Counted from the stretch's first letter, positions 43,707-54,391 are shown. The stretch: 64,000 nt of DNA from Guillardia theta CCMP2712 (GCF_000315625.1 NW_005434666.1:1119537-1183536); one strand, 5' to 3'. Notes: a model not told the origin generated them from the sequence alone. Numbers and translations: made by a program.

Positions 43707-46190
43707 CCGTTCACTTTTAGCCCTTTCGTTAATTTCCACTCTTCTTTTCAAGAGATACCTCCAAAGAGTACCAGTGCAGTTTAGTTATCATTTCTGCTAG
43801 GCCTTTACATGTATTTTAACTTTCATTTCAGTGGGTTGAAATGTTTTCAACCTCGTACACGCCCGACTCATGTCTCCCCTACACGCCGGCACGTAGCACC
43901 AAAGCTGCTCCTCCAACGATGCCGCTGTAAGACCATCCGCTGCTGTAGCCAGCATCAGATCTCAGCATGCAAGGCTTTGTTAGGTTTGAAGCTCTCTAGT
44001 CAGCACAGTTTGAGACCTGAGACCGCTAGGTTCGTGGTGATGCGTTCGGTGACAACAGAGTGTGCAGCAATGGCATTGTGAGATCCATGGTTCAAAAGGT
44101 TATTATGAAGAACAAGATGATGAAAACATGAGGTTTGAATCCAGTGTAGGAGATCGCTTGTCATTTTGACTTGACACCAACCTTATGGCAGCGCTGAATA
44201 ATCATAAGATACTTCCCTGCGATGAATGATTTTTGAATTGCATATTTTCCACATGCGATGCCTTGAAGATTTGTTTGATGGAGATTGCATCATGTTGCAG
44301 ATCCACGTAATTAGTCAAGCCCACTTGTTATATTAGACATCAAGCATTGCATAGATTGTTTCACAAGATTTCTGCATGCATTTCGCCTACTGCAGTGAGG
44401 ATGTTTGATTGCATGTAAACACTGATGCCGCCAGAGACAATCAAGACATCTTAAGCCTTGAACACCGTCGAGAGTCTCCACTTCTGAGATTTGCAGAGTG
44501 TGTTGATTTCTTGATGCGTGGGATTAGTTTTGAGCATTCATCTAGCTGTGATGTCGGACATTTGAACCGTCAACACAGTATGCACACATGTATTATTTGT
44601 TCTATTGTGAAATAAAGTGATCTCAGTCTTGCATTCGAGGCCATGCTAAAGAGCATTTCTGTATTTTCGTTCATTTCACATAAATGCAGAATGCATGCAG
44701 GGGTTGCCAGTGAATGATGATGAAAACATCGCTTCCCCTGTAGACCATTCCGACTCACTGTAAGCTTGGGATCGACATCACAAGTGGTAGTGATCTGATT
44801 GCAGAAATCTTTATACATTCATGATGAGGTATCATTCTTTGCAACAATCTAATTACAATGACAACCGCAAGTAGCATCAAATACATGCGCAATGGTGAGC
44901 ACAATAAGCCTCACATTGGTTTCTTCGTTGTGCCTGCATAGCAGAGATACATCAAAAAGTTGCAAATAAACCTAATTATGCACAATGTATGCTTGTAGCT
45001 CTAGTAAGCCACATTGATTGCTGTAGGATTCTCATCCTGTGGTTGAAACAGACTTTCCATGTCGCCACAGCTACGTGGAGCATGTTGATCCTTGAGCATT
45101 TTGAATGCATGCTCAAGCAGAAATAATGTGAAGATGTTGCTTTTGAGGATCTGAACTGCAAATACTTGAATGTTTCTAGCATATTTGCAAGATTGGAGTG
45201 CATGAAAGCACCTCATTTGCAAACTGATGGTGCAGCATTGTAAACCATACTTCCTCTCTGAATCCTCGTACATACGGCTCTCATGCTTGAAACAACGAGT
45301 AAGAGAGCAGAAAAGGTGTATTCATCTTTTTCAATGTATTCTAAAGACATCTTCATTCCTAGACAGCTTTCTCTGGCATGCAGTCATGTAAGAGAAGCGG
45401 AATTCAAAACTTTCTTTCAAAGTCAGTGACTAAGAAAAGGTCTTAGTCTATCTACATGGATACATTAGACGATTAAATTCTCATCCACATTCAAGCAGCA
45501 ATAGATTCGAAGCCTCTCACCATGATGACTTGTCGTTGCATGCGGGTGAAGGATCAATCAGCCATCTCTTGCTTGCCCAGGGAGGGGGGATTTGGGGAAA
45601 GGAGAGTGGAGATAGTACCCTACCCCCTATTTCCCAATTTCAAACTCTTGAATCAAAGGGTAGATTTGTATTCTTTGCTAGCTACCCACCCCGCCTTTCG
45701 TAAAGGTGATGAAGGGGAACCGGGGGTATTGGCGTGGTGAGCTCCAACGGCAATCGAAATGCCTTCTTTTCCATTAGCACCCCCACGTACCGTGATACAG
45801 TGAAATGCACGGGTATGAGAGAATCTTTCGGTCCTCTACCCCTCCAGACAAAGGAAGTCACTAGGGTGGAGGCTGATTCGAGACGCCTGTCGAAACCACT
45901 TTAAAAGAATAGTACAGACTGTACCAGAGGCACTTCATCCGTACATAGATGTGTACGATTGAAGCGCTGACTAAACAATTAAAATGAAGTGCTTCAAAAA
46001 GTAAGGCGGGGGACAGGGTACCACGCCAGTATAATTCAAATCACCCCACCCTACTTTATCCCTGTCTCACTACCCCCCAGTAAGAGAGCAAAAACGGGGG
46101 TAGCTGAATGGAAGTGTATATATGAACCCCTTCCCAAGGAGAAAAAAAAAGACCAATTTTGCTAGAGCCTGCATATGGCCTTGTGAACGG
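43707..46190. mobile_element. Nested 2,484-bp element with short terminal inverted repeats, probably a non-autonomous DNA transposon
   Basis: Starts CCGTTCAC and ends GTGAACGG, a perfect 8-base terminal inverted repeat, flanked on both sides by CATG (43703-43706 and 46191-46194). Removing the element and one CATG restores an unbroken reverse transcriptase frame across the join (VLHDH then VLPHTFAYIDD), which fixes the borders to the base. Inside there is no long open frame: only AT-rich sequence, a gtaccctaccccc stretch (45614), a region of C-rich motifs (45770-46080) and an A9 run near the right end. The CATG target is palindromic, so a 4-bp duplication is the simplest reading. The superfamily is not assignable from these ends alone. 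Confidence 0.85.
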
Positions 46191-46194
46191 CATG

Positions 46195-46870
46195 TTCTAC
46201 CCCACACGTTTGCATACATCGACGACATCGTCATCGCTACGTACTCCACCTGGGAAGCTCATACAGATCACGTTCGCGCCGTGCTTCAACGCTGTCGCGA
46301 GCATCAGGTCTTCCTTAAGAGAGAGAAAGCTCAATTCTTTCGCACTAGTGTTGACTTCTTAGGTCACCGTGTCTCCGCTGACGGCGTGACGACCCAACAC
46401 TCCAAGACGGCGGCTACTATGATCTCCGCGTGGCCGCTACCGACGACTACTAAACAAGTCAAGATGTTTCTTGGACTAGCTTCCTATTATCGAAAGTTCA
46501 TCCGCAACTTCTCGACAATAGCAGCCCCTCTGACTGACCTTCTCCGCAAGGGCGCTCAGTTTCAGTGGACTGCAGCATGTCAAAGCGCGTTCGACAACCT
46601 CAAGCAAGCTCTGACGTCTCAGCCCCTCCTGCATCACTTCGACCCGTCCATTCCGACCGAAGTGCACTGCGACGCGTCCAATGTCGGGATAGGAGGCGTA
46701 CTTCTACAGCAGCCTCCCAACGCCCCCGCCCGCGTCATCGGATACACAAAAAGACATCAACAGCAGATTGATTCGTTGGCTTCAAACGCTCAGCGAGTTT
46801 GCAATCACCGAGTACTGTTACGTCAAAGGTTCTCAGAACGTCGTCCCCGACGCTCTCAGCCGTCAAGATG
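46195..46870 (+). pseudogene. pol: C-terminal reverse transcriptase and truncated RNase H
   Basis: Begins directly after the nested element with FAYIDDIVIATYST (catalytic Asp-Asp), then the thumb (FLGLASYYRKFIRNFSTIAA) and the start of the RNase H/connection (EVHCDASNVGIGGVLLQQ). After ARVIGY the expected central RNase H is missing: the sequence jumps into QQIDRWLQTLSEF-type sequence in another frame, so the block carrying the Glu and second Asp of RNase H is gone. The fragment ends with stops near 46871. Confidence 0.85.
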
Positions 46871-48484
46871 AAGTTCCTCTCTCGACTGCAGTCGCTCCTC
46901 ATCACGAGCAACTCTCTCGTCAAGAGGACGGCTTCTTGCTCGCCTTCACCGTCAGCGCCTTGCAGCCTTTGTCGGACCAGATTCAAGCCGCCTACGAGAC
47001 GTGCGACTTTTGTCGTCCTCTTCTCCAACGTCTCCGCGCCAAGTCTTCCGTAACTTCTTTTCATCTGGATGATGAGCTTCTGTTTTATACAGATTCGCTG
47101 CGCCGCATCCGCCTGTGCATTCCGCAAGCATTGCGTCGAGAAGTTCTCTTCCGCGCCCACGACCTTCAGTCCCACCTCGGGTTTTCACGAACCTACCTTC
47201 AGCTAGCAGCAACCGTTTATTGGCCCCAGCTTCGGAAAGATACCGAGCTTTACATCCTGTCATGCCAGCATTGTCTTCAAGGGAAATCTTATCGACAACG
47301 ACCAATGGGTACTCCTCATTCCCACGCCGTTCCCTCGACACGCTTCGAAGTCGTCAGTCTCGACTTGCTGACCGGACTCCCACGAACTCGAGATAAGAAC
47401 GATGCAATTCTTCTCTTCATTGACGAGTTCACAGGGCGAGTTTATCTCACCCCCTGCCGTAAATCGATTACTTCTGAACAAGCTGCTCAAAAATTCATCG
47501 AAACCGTGTTTCGATCCCAAGGCCTTCCTCAGGTCCTTATCAGCGACAACGCTGCCATCTTTTCGTCCAGATTCTGGAATGCGCTCTTCAAGATGCTCAA
47601 CGTTCACGTGAAGCATTCGTCGCCTTTTATGCCTCAAAGCAACGGTCGACCCGAGCGTATGAACTCCGTCGTCCTCGAAGCTCTGCGTATCTACACCACG
47701 CAGTATCCTCGAGCCGATTGGGATAGGTACCTCCCCATCCTGGAGACTCACCTAAACTCAGCTGTTCGCCGCCCCATCGGTGCCAGCCCTTTCGAAGTCA
47801 TGTTCGGCAAACCTATCAGGACACAACTCTCTCTGCCCTCACCTGACGATCATCAGGACGAGACCCTCGACTCCATTCGTGAAGCAACCGAAGTCAGCGC
47901 CGAAGCTGCCCGAGCTGCTCTCGAAGCTGCAGCGCGAGCCACCGAAGCTCGCCTTGCGCAGGCCCGTCGTCCCTGCCGCTATCAAGTTGGAGATCTGGTT
48001 TGGCTCTCTACCGCCAACCTCAACATCCCCGACGCCGCCTCGAAGCTCAACCCTCGCTTCGTTGGTCCCTTCCGCATCCTGGAATTTGTTTCAGACAACA
48101 CCGTTCGTCTCGACGTCCGAGTCTCCTCGCTTCGCATCGATCAGAAACACCGTCATCAACATCAAGTGGCTTCGTCCGCATACAGAGCGCGACCCTGCCT
48201 ATCAAGATCCCCACCGACCACCCGAACCTCTGGCCACCAGAGACGGCTTGGAATACGAGATCGAGAGCATCCTCAGCAAACGTCGTCGCGGTCGAGGTAT
48301 TCAGTACCTTGTTAAGTGGACAGGCTATGATCAAGTCAGTGAGAACAATTGGCTCCCTGCTCGTGAGTTGCAAAAGAAATCAGGTCTTCGCGACCTCATC
48401 CGTCAATTTGAACAACGTGCAGCTCTTCAAGCTTTACCCTCCAACGCCTTGGACTCCTCCGACTCGTCTGAAGTGGAACTTTGA
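46768..48484 (+). pseudogene. pol: Integrase with C-terminal chromodomain, one frameshift
   Basis: The end of RNase H (VKGSQNVVPDALSR) leads into an HHCC zinc-binding domain (FRAHDLQSHLGFS, SCQHCLQGKS) and the integrase core with Asp (EVVSLDLLTGLPR), Asp (VLISDNAAIFSS) and Glu (NGRPERMNSVV). A GPY/F-type module follows (LNPRFVGPFRILEFVSDNTV). A frame change near 48130-48160 is needed to reach the chromodomain (DGLEYEIESILSKRR, GIQYLVKWTGYDQVSENNW), which ends at 48484. In chromoviruses this domain directs integration to marked chromatin. Confidence 0.9.
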
Positions 48485-48558
48485 ATCCTGTCGTTCATCT
48501 CCTCATGGTAAGAGCGAAGGACAAGTTGGAACTAAGTTGTCAAGCGCAGATGGAGCGA

Positions 48559-48805
48559 TGTTGTATCCATGAGGATCCGGAACCACGGATATTCGTCGGA
48601 TACTCTGCCGGATATTCCCTATATAGGCGGACGCATCTCGTGCGGACGGCCTCCTGAATTTCCCCCACTTGCATGCACAGTGAGTGTGGTGGTTGTGCGT
48701 AGTTTACCTCCCAGTAAACTTAGAGACTTCTATTTCCTGCTTCTCAATCTTCTTCATCCTTACTTTTCTCGTGTCGTTGACAATCTCTGTGTTGTGTATA
48801 CAACA
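48559..48805 (+). repeat. 3' LTR of the chromovirus
   Basis: 247 bp, matching the 5' LTR base for base in the stretches compared, with TATA-like ctatatagg. Preceded by a weak purine stretch (gcagatggagcga) as polypurine tract candidate and followed by the GTGCT duplication. Confidence 0.97.
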
Positions 48806-48810
48806 GTGCT

Positions 48811-48925
48811 CAGGAATTTCAAACCGCCATTCTCGTCGATGTGCCTGGACTCTGGATGCAAATCTGTTACATACTCCATTGTTCAAAGAAGCCTTGAATG
48901 TTCCCTTGAAAGATTGTCCTTTTAG
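48811..48925 (+). pseudogene. Right part of the open frame split by the chromovirus
   Basis: Continues the frame that stops at the 5' LTR: RNFKPPFSSMCLDSGCKSVT then a Ser/Leu-rich end and TAG at 48923-48925. See the left part at 40220-40463. Confidence 0.35.
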
Positions 48926-50014
48926 CCTGGGGCCTGCTCGAGGATCCATCTACCTCGAAGGCCCTCTCCAAATTTTCATGCCAATTCAAAATCCGCGTTC
49001 GGCATGTGCAACAGCGATCACCTTCAAGTTCACAAAAATTGTAAGGTTATCCTTCACCAAGGCGCTAATGTGGAATTTCCCTCCCTCGGAACACGACTAA
49101 GCAACAAGGCAGACAAGGCCAAAGTTTTATTCTTCCAAATTTCTTAACTCTGCGTTGTGAACTGTTGTGATGGTAAAAGTATTCAGACAGAGAAGTAAAA
49201 ATTTTATTCATCCAAACTTCTTCTTAACGCTGCTAAATCAACGTTCTGAACTGTGTGCTGAAATAGAGCTTCAACAGGTGCTCATTTTAAAAAAGGATAA
49301 TTCAACAATCATCCGTCATCACGGTGATATCTTTAGTCAGGTTAAGTTAAATTTCGTACGAGTATAATCAACCCGGCTTGACCCTGTCGGACACTCGAGA
49401 GAGGTCTGGAAGCTCTGAATCCGTAGGTACTAAAGGTTTACTTAACTTGGTCCACTATGTCACTACTATTCTCAGGGCCTGAATAGCGTTTTTGAATAGT
49501 TAAATCGCAACGTTTCGATATCTCGGTAAAAGCCGACGAGCGGCGCCCTGGCAGGGCGTTCCACATAGCGTACACTGCATGGCGTGCGCAGCCTCGTCCG
49601 ACTTCCTTCTCGTGTACCTCTTTCTCTCCATCTGACTGACAACATAACATCAACTATCATCCTGAGACAGCAAGATTGTGTTACTGAAAGCTTTCCTGTT
49701 GTGCTGAACGAGGACAACAATGATAACGAACCCAAATGTAATTAATTGTTCAACACATGTACGTATGATTAACATACATGTTGTATACACAACCTTGCGT
49801 AAGACGTTGAGTTCAGATGATCTTAGGATCTCTGTTTATTAAGCACACACGCTCATCAGATCAGCAGCACCACTGCAGGAATCTGCATCGTCATCCTATT
49901 TCCCTACGCTACGTCCAAGGGGCGTCCGGTATGAGTCCAGAATACAACATCGCTCCCACTGCGAGACGACAAGAAGGTCCACCTGTCGTTGACTTCGCTC
50001 AGAAGAATCTTGAG
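48926..50014. other. Intergenic, no gene seen
   Basis: AT-rich with several short direct repeats (attttattcttccaaatttctt near 49120 and attttattcatccaaacttctt near 49200). No frame with protein-like composition and splice support was found. Confidence 0.5.
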
Positions 50015-50325
50015 TTAAGGATCTGCAGAAGAAGAGGAAGAAGAGCGGCGGGAAGGTGACGCTTGAGCTAATAAAGAAGATTCAAATTGTTGAATTAAAG
50101 CACGAATACCAGATTTCTTGTTGAGTTCAGAAGCTGATTTCCAGGAGTGATCAGCTGGGTTAGGATAGCCTTTCCAATGAACAAGATATTGGATACCACG
50201 ACCACGAGAAGCTGAGAGCCCAAGAAGAAAGCGACGGTAATAGCCGGAGAGCCCAAGAAATATTTTGATCTCCTTTGCGTTGCTGGGTGGCGGCCAGTCA
50301 AGGATCGCACTGGTCTTGCTGGATT
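50015..50325 (-). pseudogene. Second chromovirus remnant: reverse transcriptase thumb fused to chromodomain
   Basis: On the minus strand an open frame reads ILDWPPPSNAKEIKIFLGLS then GYYRRFL, a Ty3/gypsy thumb, and continues without a stop into GRGIQYLVHWKGYPNPADHS and NKKSGIRALIQQFE, a chromodomain, ending at TAA 50015-50017. Everything between thumb and chromodomain is missing. At the join the word gagagcccaagaa occurs twice (50215 and 50249), so the deletion probably happened between short direct repeats. The sequence differs clearly from the element at 40-49 kb and marks a second lineage. Confidence 0.85.
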
Positions 50326-50473
50326 GAGTCGATATGCATGCCGCTGGAGGGGCAGAGGCTGGCGGTTCACATCAAGGTGCTCAACAGCACGGTGCCGGTG
50401 ACGATGACCGAGGTGGAGGTGCTGCGGGTGAAGCGGAAGAGGATGTGGGGGTTCATTTAGGGCTGGGCTTCAT

Positions 50474-52087
50474 TTGGGGCTTTGGGCAGACGACATCTCA
50501 GTCACCATCTCCTTCCTTCGGAATGAAGAAGCCATCGCACTCTGGCAAGGCAGCAGAGAGTACAGCATCGACGGGCGAATTTTCAGAGCAACTGAAGTCA
50601 GCATTGCACACGACCGGTCGTTCAAGCTCCGAGCCAAGCGAGGACCTTGGGGCAAGGGAGGGAGCCTTGCCGAGCTATCGCAGCTCCTAGCTCTTGGAGG
50701 AATGTCGACGGCGGACATAGCTCGGATCTATCAATTCCAACTGATCTCGCAATGTCTCGCCGCAGCAGAGGTACAACCGCTGGCGGGCATGCTCGTGCAG
50801 GGTGCTGGGCAGAGAGGTCGCAAGGGGCCGAGCCCGAAGACGTATGTTGCTGTTGGAGCAAGCACCGGAGCTCTGCAGCAGAGAGAGCTCGAGTGGGTAC
50901 TATCCTGCCCATCGACGGCCAGCTGCGAGCAGACGTTGGCCTCGTTCAGAGAGAGCGAGGCGATGGAGGGGGTGCACCTGACTCTCGTCAGCGACGACGC
51001 CAAGCTCAGAGAGACGTTTGCAGTCGAGCTCACAGCAGACACCTTCGTGCCGAGAGGAAAGATTGCCAAGCAGAGGAAGGTACTTCGCGACAGGGAGCAG
51101 GCTCCAAGCGGCAGTTTCAGGGTGCAGATCAAGTCGAAGTCAAGCATGAGCACAGGCCGCTTCTCGAGGAAGGAGATGGAAGCACTGTGCGGAGGAGGTA
51201 ACACATCGACCACGCGAGTCAAGCGAGCCATGTTGGAATTAGCAAGAAGAATGAACCTGAAGCTTGCCAGCATTGAGGTTCAAGAAGATCGAGACACGCT
51301 GAGCTGGGATGGGAGCCTGATAACTCTCTCCCTGGCGACCAAGGCAGAGGCTCGACGTCTGATGGAAGACATCCCCTTCTACTTGGAAGGGGTCCTGGAA
51401 GTCAAGCTCGAAGCTGTGGGTTTCAAGTGGAGCTCTCAGGATGAAGAGGAGAGCGAGGAGCAGGCTCAGGAGCCCCAAGGGCAGCAGCAAGGCGCTGGAT
51501 GGCTGGAGCTCAGCGACATCGACAGGATTACTCTGGAGGCGGCCTCGCCGTCAGGACCAGTCGACCAGCAGGTCTTGGTCGACCTCTCGACGATGCTCCT
51601 GGAGACGTCAGAGGAGATCCCGCTGGAGCTAGACAAGAGTGTCGGCAAGCTGCATGACACCTTCTACTCGCCGGGCAACGTCGAGTTTACGACGCTCGGA
51701 GCTTGGGCAGCCACGCCGTCGTTGGGATCGAAGCGCAACATGTTGAAGGAAAAGCTGAGAGCGTACCTGGGCAAGCAGCGCTGGACTCAGGTACAGGGGA
51801 ACAAGAAGCAGAAACAGGCAGCGAGGAGGGGCAGCGCTTTCTCTCCAAGAGCAGCAGCAACTGATGCGCTTGAGCAGGAGGCTGAGAGCGATGACATCGA
51901 GAGTCGATCTGTGAGCCTCTTGTTTCTTGCGATCAGTAAATTTGCTGAAAACCAAGGCCTGAAATGCACGGGCAAGGTCGACAAGCGAGACCGACTGCGG
52001 CTGATGCTGAAGGAAGAAGTCGACATGGAAGCTGAGGAGGGCGAGGGCGTGGAGGAGGAGGCTGGCGCAGGCCTCTCGCGCGCTTGA
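50474..52087 (+). CDS. ORF1 of LINE-like element A, 5'-truncated
   Basis: An open frame of 537 codons whose N-terminal 200 residues, compared with the full ORF1 at 54953-56875, are missing; the first codon of the frame is not an ATG. It shares with all other copies the blocks VTISFLRNEEAIALWQG, FKLRAKRGPWGKGGSLAELS, LLALGGMSTADIARIY, QPLAGMLVQG and MEGVHLTLVSDDAKLRETF. The middle has a basic Ser-rich patch and the C-terminus is acidic and Gln-rich with a basic KQRWTQVQGNKKQKQAARR stretch. I recognise no named domain; by position upstream of a telomere-joined 3' end it should be the RNA-binding ORF1 of a non-LTR retroelement. No ORF2 follows, so this copy has lost it. Confidence 0.75.
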   Translation: MGLWADDISVTISFLRNEEAIALWQGSREYSIDGRIFRATEVSIAHDRSFKLRAKRGPWGKGGSLAELSQLLALGGMSTADIARIYQFQLISQCLAAAEVQPLAGMLVQGAGQRGRKGPSPKTYVAVGASTGALQQRELEWVLSCPSTASCEQTLASFRESEAMEGVHLTLVSDDAKLRETFAVELTADTFVPRGKIAKQRKVLRDREQAPSGSFRVQIKSKSSMSTGRFSRKEMEALCGGGNTSTTRVKRAMLELARRMNLKLASIEVQEDRDTLSWDGSLITLSLATKAEARRLMEDIPFYLEGVLEVKLEAVGFKWSSQDEEESEEQAQEPQGQQQGAGWLELSDIDRITLEAASPSGPVDQQVLVDLSTMLLETSEEIPLELDKSVGKLHDTFYSPGNVEFTTLGAWAATPSLGSKRNMLKEKLRAYLGKQRWTQVQGNKKQKQAARRGSAFSPRAAATDALEQEAESDDIESRSVSLLFLAISKFAENQGLKCTGKVDKRDRLRLMLKEEVDMEAEEGEGVEEEAGAGLSRA

Positions 52088-52659
52088 GTCTTAGAGGTGG
52101 ACAAGAGGCGGAGCGGAGCTGTGGGCCCCAAGGGGGGAAGGAGGAAGAAATAAATGAGGTGGACACGGGGCAAGCAACGAAGGTAAGGCAGGTAAGCCGG
52201 TGGGGGAGGGGGGAGGGGGGGGCGGGGGGGGAGGAGGCCGGGCGGCGACCGGCCGGGCTTTCGGGCCCGGTCCGGACCGAGGCCCGGCCCGGGGGAAGGG
52301 ACGTGAGTCCCAGGGACTCATCCACAACCCACTGCCACCTCACCCATCATCCACTCACCGGCCGAAGGCCGGCCGGAGCACCAACGAGTGCCGAGGCCGG
52401 GGAAGCAACACAAGTTAAGCAAGGTTGACCCATGCCAAGGCCGGCGGACGCAACTCCACTGGCTGAGGCTGGAGAAGACCATCAAGTACATCGGAGGAGA
52501 GAGCAGAGCAGAAGCACGGCTGCCATAAGGGCCAGCCAAGTCGGGCCGAACTGCCAGGTCACGAGATCCCTGTTAGACTAGAAAAAGGCAAGGTGATACC
52601 AAACCTTGAGATCCTTCCTAGCATTCTAATAAACTCAACTACTACTACTACTACTACTA
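52088..52659 (+). mobile_element. 3' part of LINE-like element A, ending in CTA triplets and AGGGTTT
   Basis: Runs from the ORF1 stop through a G-rich tract (52201-52232) and a GC-rich palindromic stretch (gggcccggtccggaccgagg) to tctaataaactcaactacta, then eight CTA triplets and AGGGTTT. The same end, tctaataaaatcgactacta on the minus strand followed by telomere repeats, closes element E at 57040-57075. That two otherwise diverged copies share this end defines it as the element terminus. Confidence 0.8.
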
Positions 52660-52665
52660 GGGTTT

Positions 52666-52995
52666 CGGTTATTTCAGGCACCATGGCTGCACGCGTGGTG
52701 TAGGGGAAGCTGCCAGGGCGCCAAGGAAGCTGCAAGCGAGAGGTTTGTATACTTCAAATAGCTTTCTAAGTATGGTTCTTCAGTATGATGAAAATGTTCG
52801 CAACCTGCTGTATCGGAGATCATGCCAATACACGCAGAGCGGACTTGTGGATGCCTCTGTCCTCGAAGCTGATCTCGTCGAGAGGGTGAAGAGCTTCGCG
52901 AAGCGTTATCCGAACAGCAGGACAGCCCAGGCTTGCAAGGCTGTGGAGGGATGCACCCCCGACGCTATCGCAGAAGCCATCCGCTCGACATGTCA
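52666..52995 (+). mobile_element. 5' end of LINE-like element B (leader and start of ORF1)
   Basis: Begins cggttatttcaggcaccatg directly after a single AGGGTTT unit that ends element A, so A and B are head to tail. A six-codon upstream frame (ATG 52683, MAARVV, stop) precedes the ORF1 start ATG 52772. ORF1 then reads VLQYDENVRNLLYRRS, RVKSFAKRYPNSRTAQACK and TPDAIAEAIRSTCQQ up to 52995, where the sequence breaks into an inverted piece of the same gene. The same leader and start occur at 62949-63285 with very few differences. Confidence 0.85.
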
Positions 52996-54391
52996 GCAGG
53001 AAGCTGCATCTTCGATGACTGCTGACAGCTCGCTGACGAGCTGCATGTCCTCTTGGCTTGACGGAGATGCTGCCTCCATTGTGATCCTCTCCAGGTCTGT
53101 AAACTCCAGCCTCTCTCCCTCGCTCTCCTCCTGTCGCTGCGCTGCGTCGCTGGTGCCCCGCTGACCAGCCGCCTCAGAGTCAGGCTCCTTGTCGAAGCCG
53201 ACTGCTTCGAGCTTGGTTGCTGCGCCTTCGAGATAGAAGGGCAGCTCCTTCATCATGCATCGAGCATCCTCCGTGGAGCCGAGGAGGATGCATAGCTTGG
53301 ACCCGTTCCAGGACTTGGTGTTCAAATCCTCCTCCATGTCGATGCCTTCAACGTTGATCTCGAGCCTGTTAGCGATCTCCAACAAGACTCTCTTGACTCT
53401 TGCGATAGACGTGTTGCCGCCGTTGCACAGCCCCTCCATCTCCTTCCTCGTGAAGCGACCAGATGCCGCCGTCGACTTGATGATGATCTTGATCTCCTTG
53501 CCGTCCTTGCCGCCTGCCTTCTTCTGCATCCTTGATGCCTTCTTCAACTTATTTCTGGACACAAAGCGATCAGCTGTCAACTCGACTGCGAGCGCCTCTC
53601 TGATCTTCGGGTCCTCGCTGAACAGAGTCAGGTGTACTCCCTCCATCGCTTCGCTCTCTCGGAAAGCTCGAAATGCTGTATCATTCGCCTCTGGGCAGCT
53701 CCGCCGAGACGATCCACTCCACCTCCCTCTGTCTCCAGATGACGTTGGCCCCTACAGCGATGAAGCCTTTCTGACCTAAGCCTTTGTGGACTTGCTGTCC
53801 TGGCGCCCCAGCGACCAGCATGCCTGCCAGCGGCTGGAGTTGGACCGCTGCAAGGGACTGGCGCAGCAGCTGATAGCGATAGACGGCAGCTATCTCAGCC
53901 GTTGTCATGCCGCCCAAGGTTAGCAGGTGGGTCAGCTCTGCCAAGCTGCCCCCTTTGCCCCAGGGTCCTCTCTTGGCTCGAATCTTGAAAGATCGATCGT
54001 GCACGATGCTCACATGTACAGCTGTGAACTTGCGACCATCGATCGCGAAGTCCTCTCTTCCCTGCCAGAGCTTCTCCGCTTGTGCATTGCGAAGGAAGGA
54101 AACAGTCACCGGGATCTCCTCAGCACTCGCTATCTCGGGTCTATACGGAGCCTTCCACATGATTGCTTTACTCTCTTGCACTGAGTCTACGATCAGTCCG
54201 ATCTCTTCGAATTTCTTCTTCAGCTTCTCTTCATGGTTGACATACACCGAGGAGATGCCCAGGAGAGTCATGGAGATGAAGGAAGTCACCTCGTTGCCTG
54301 CTGAGGCGGTGTATGTCTCGACCTTCTCCTTCTTGGCTTCTTCAATCTGCTGCATAAACCACTCTCTGGATGCGTCACTCCATCCAGTCAT
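52996..54391 (-). pseudogene. Inverted ORF1 segment of the LINE-like family
   Basis: Minus-strand ORF1 sequence corresponding to residues after about 80, from MTGWSDASREWFMQQIEEAK at 54391 to a Ser/Ala-rich end at 52996. Relative to the copy at 63055-64000 it is almost identical, but a small sequence change near 53700 shifts the frame, giving a stop near 53681 before the frame recovers at MEGVHLTLFSEDPK. Both borders are abrupt: at 52996 it abuts plus-strand ORF1 start sequence, and at 54391/54394 it abuts the second frame of element D within the word AGCGATGACTGG. Confidence 0.85.

Larger units (their letters stand above)
40464..48805 (+). mobile_element. Ty3/gypsy LTR retrotransposon of the chromovirus type
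   Basis: Bounded by two 247-bp LTRs that begin TGTTGTAT and end ATACAACA, flanked by a perfect 5-bp target duplication GTGCT (40459-40463 and 48806-48810). Order inside: gag with a CCHC knuckle, protease, reverse transcriptase, RNase H remnant, integrase with HHCC and DDE residues, and a C-terminal chromodomain, the order that defines Ty3/gypsy chromoviruses. Frameshifts in gag, an internal deletion in RNase H, a frameshift before the chromodomain and a 2.48-kb nested insertion mean this copy cannot make its own proteins. Without the nested element it is about 5.9 kb. The near-identity of the LTRs suggests a recent insertion, although the body is damaged. Confidence 0.96.

Noticed and set aside
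50335-50460. A 41-codon plus-strand frame (MPLEGQRLAVHIKVLNSTVP).
   Set aside because: Composition is protein-like and it might be a gene fragment, but it sits between two truncated mobile elements and has no support.
52682-53164. A plus-strand protein running from element B ORF1 into 53164.
   Set aside because: After 52995 it reads the complement of an inverted ORF1; the fused tail is not meaningful protein.
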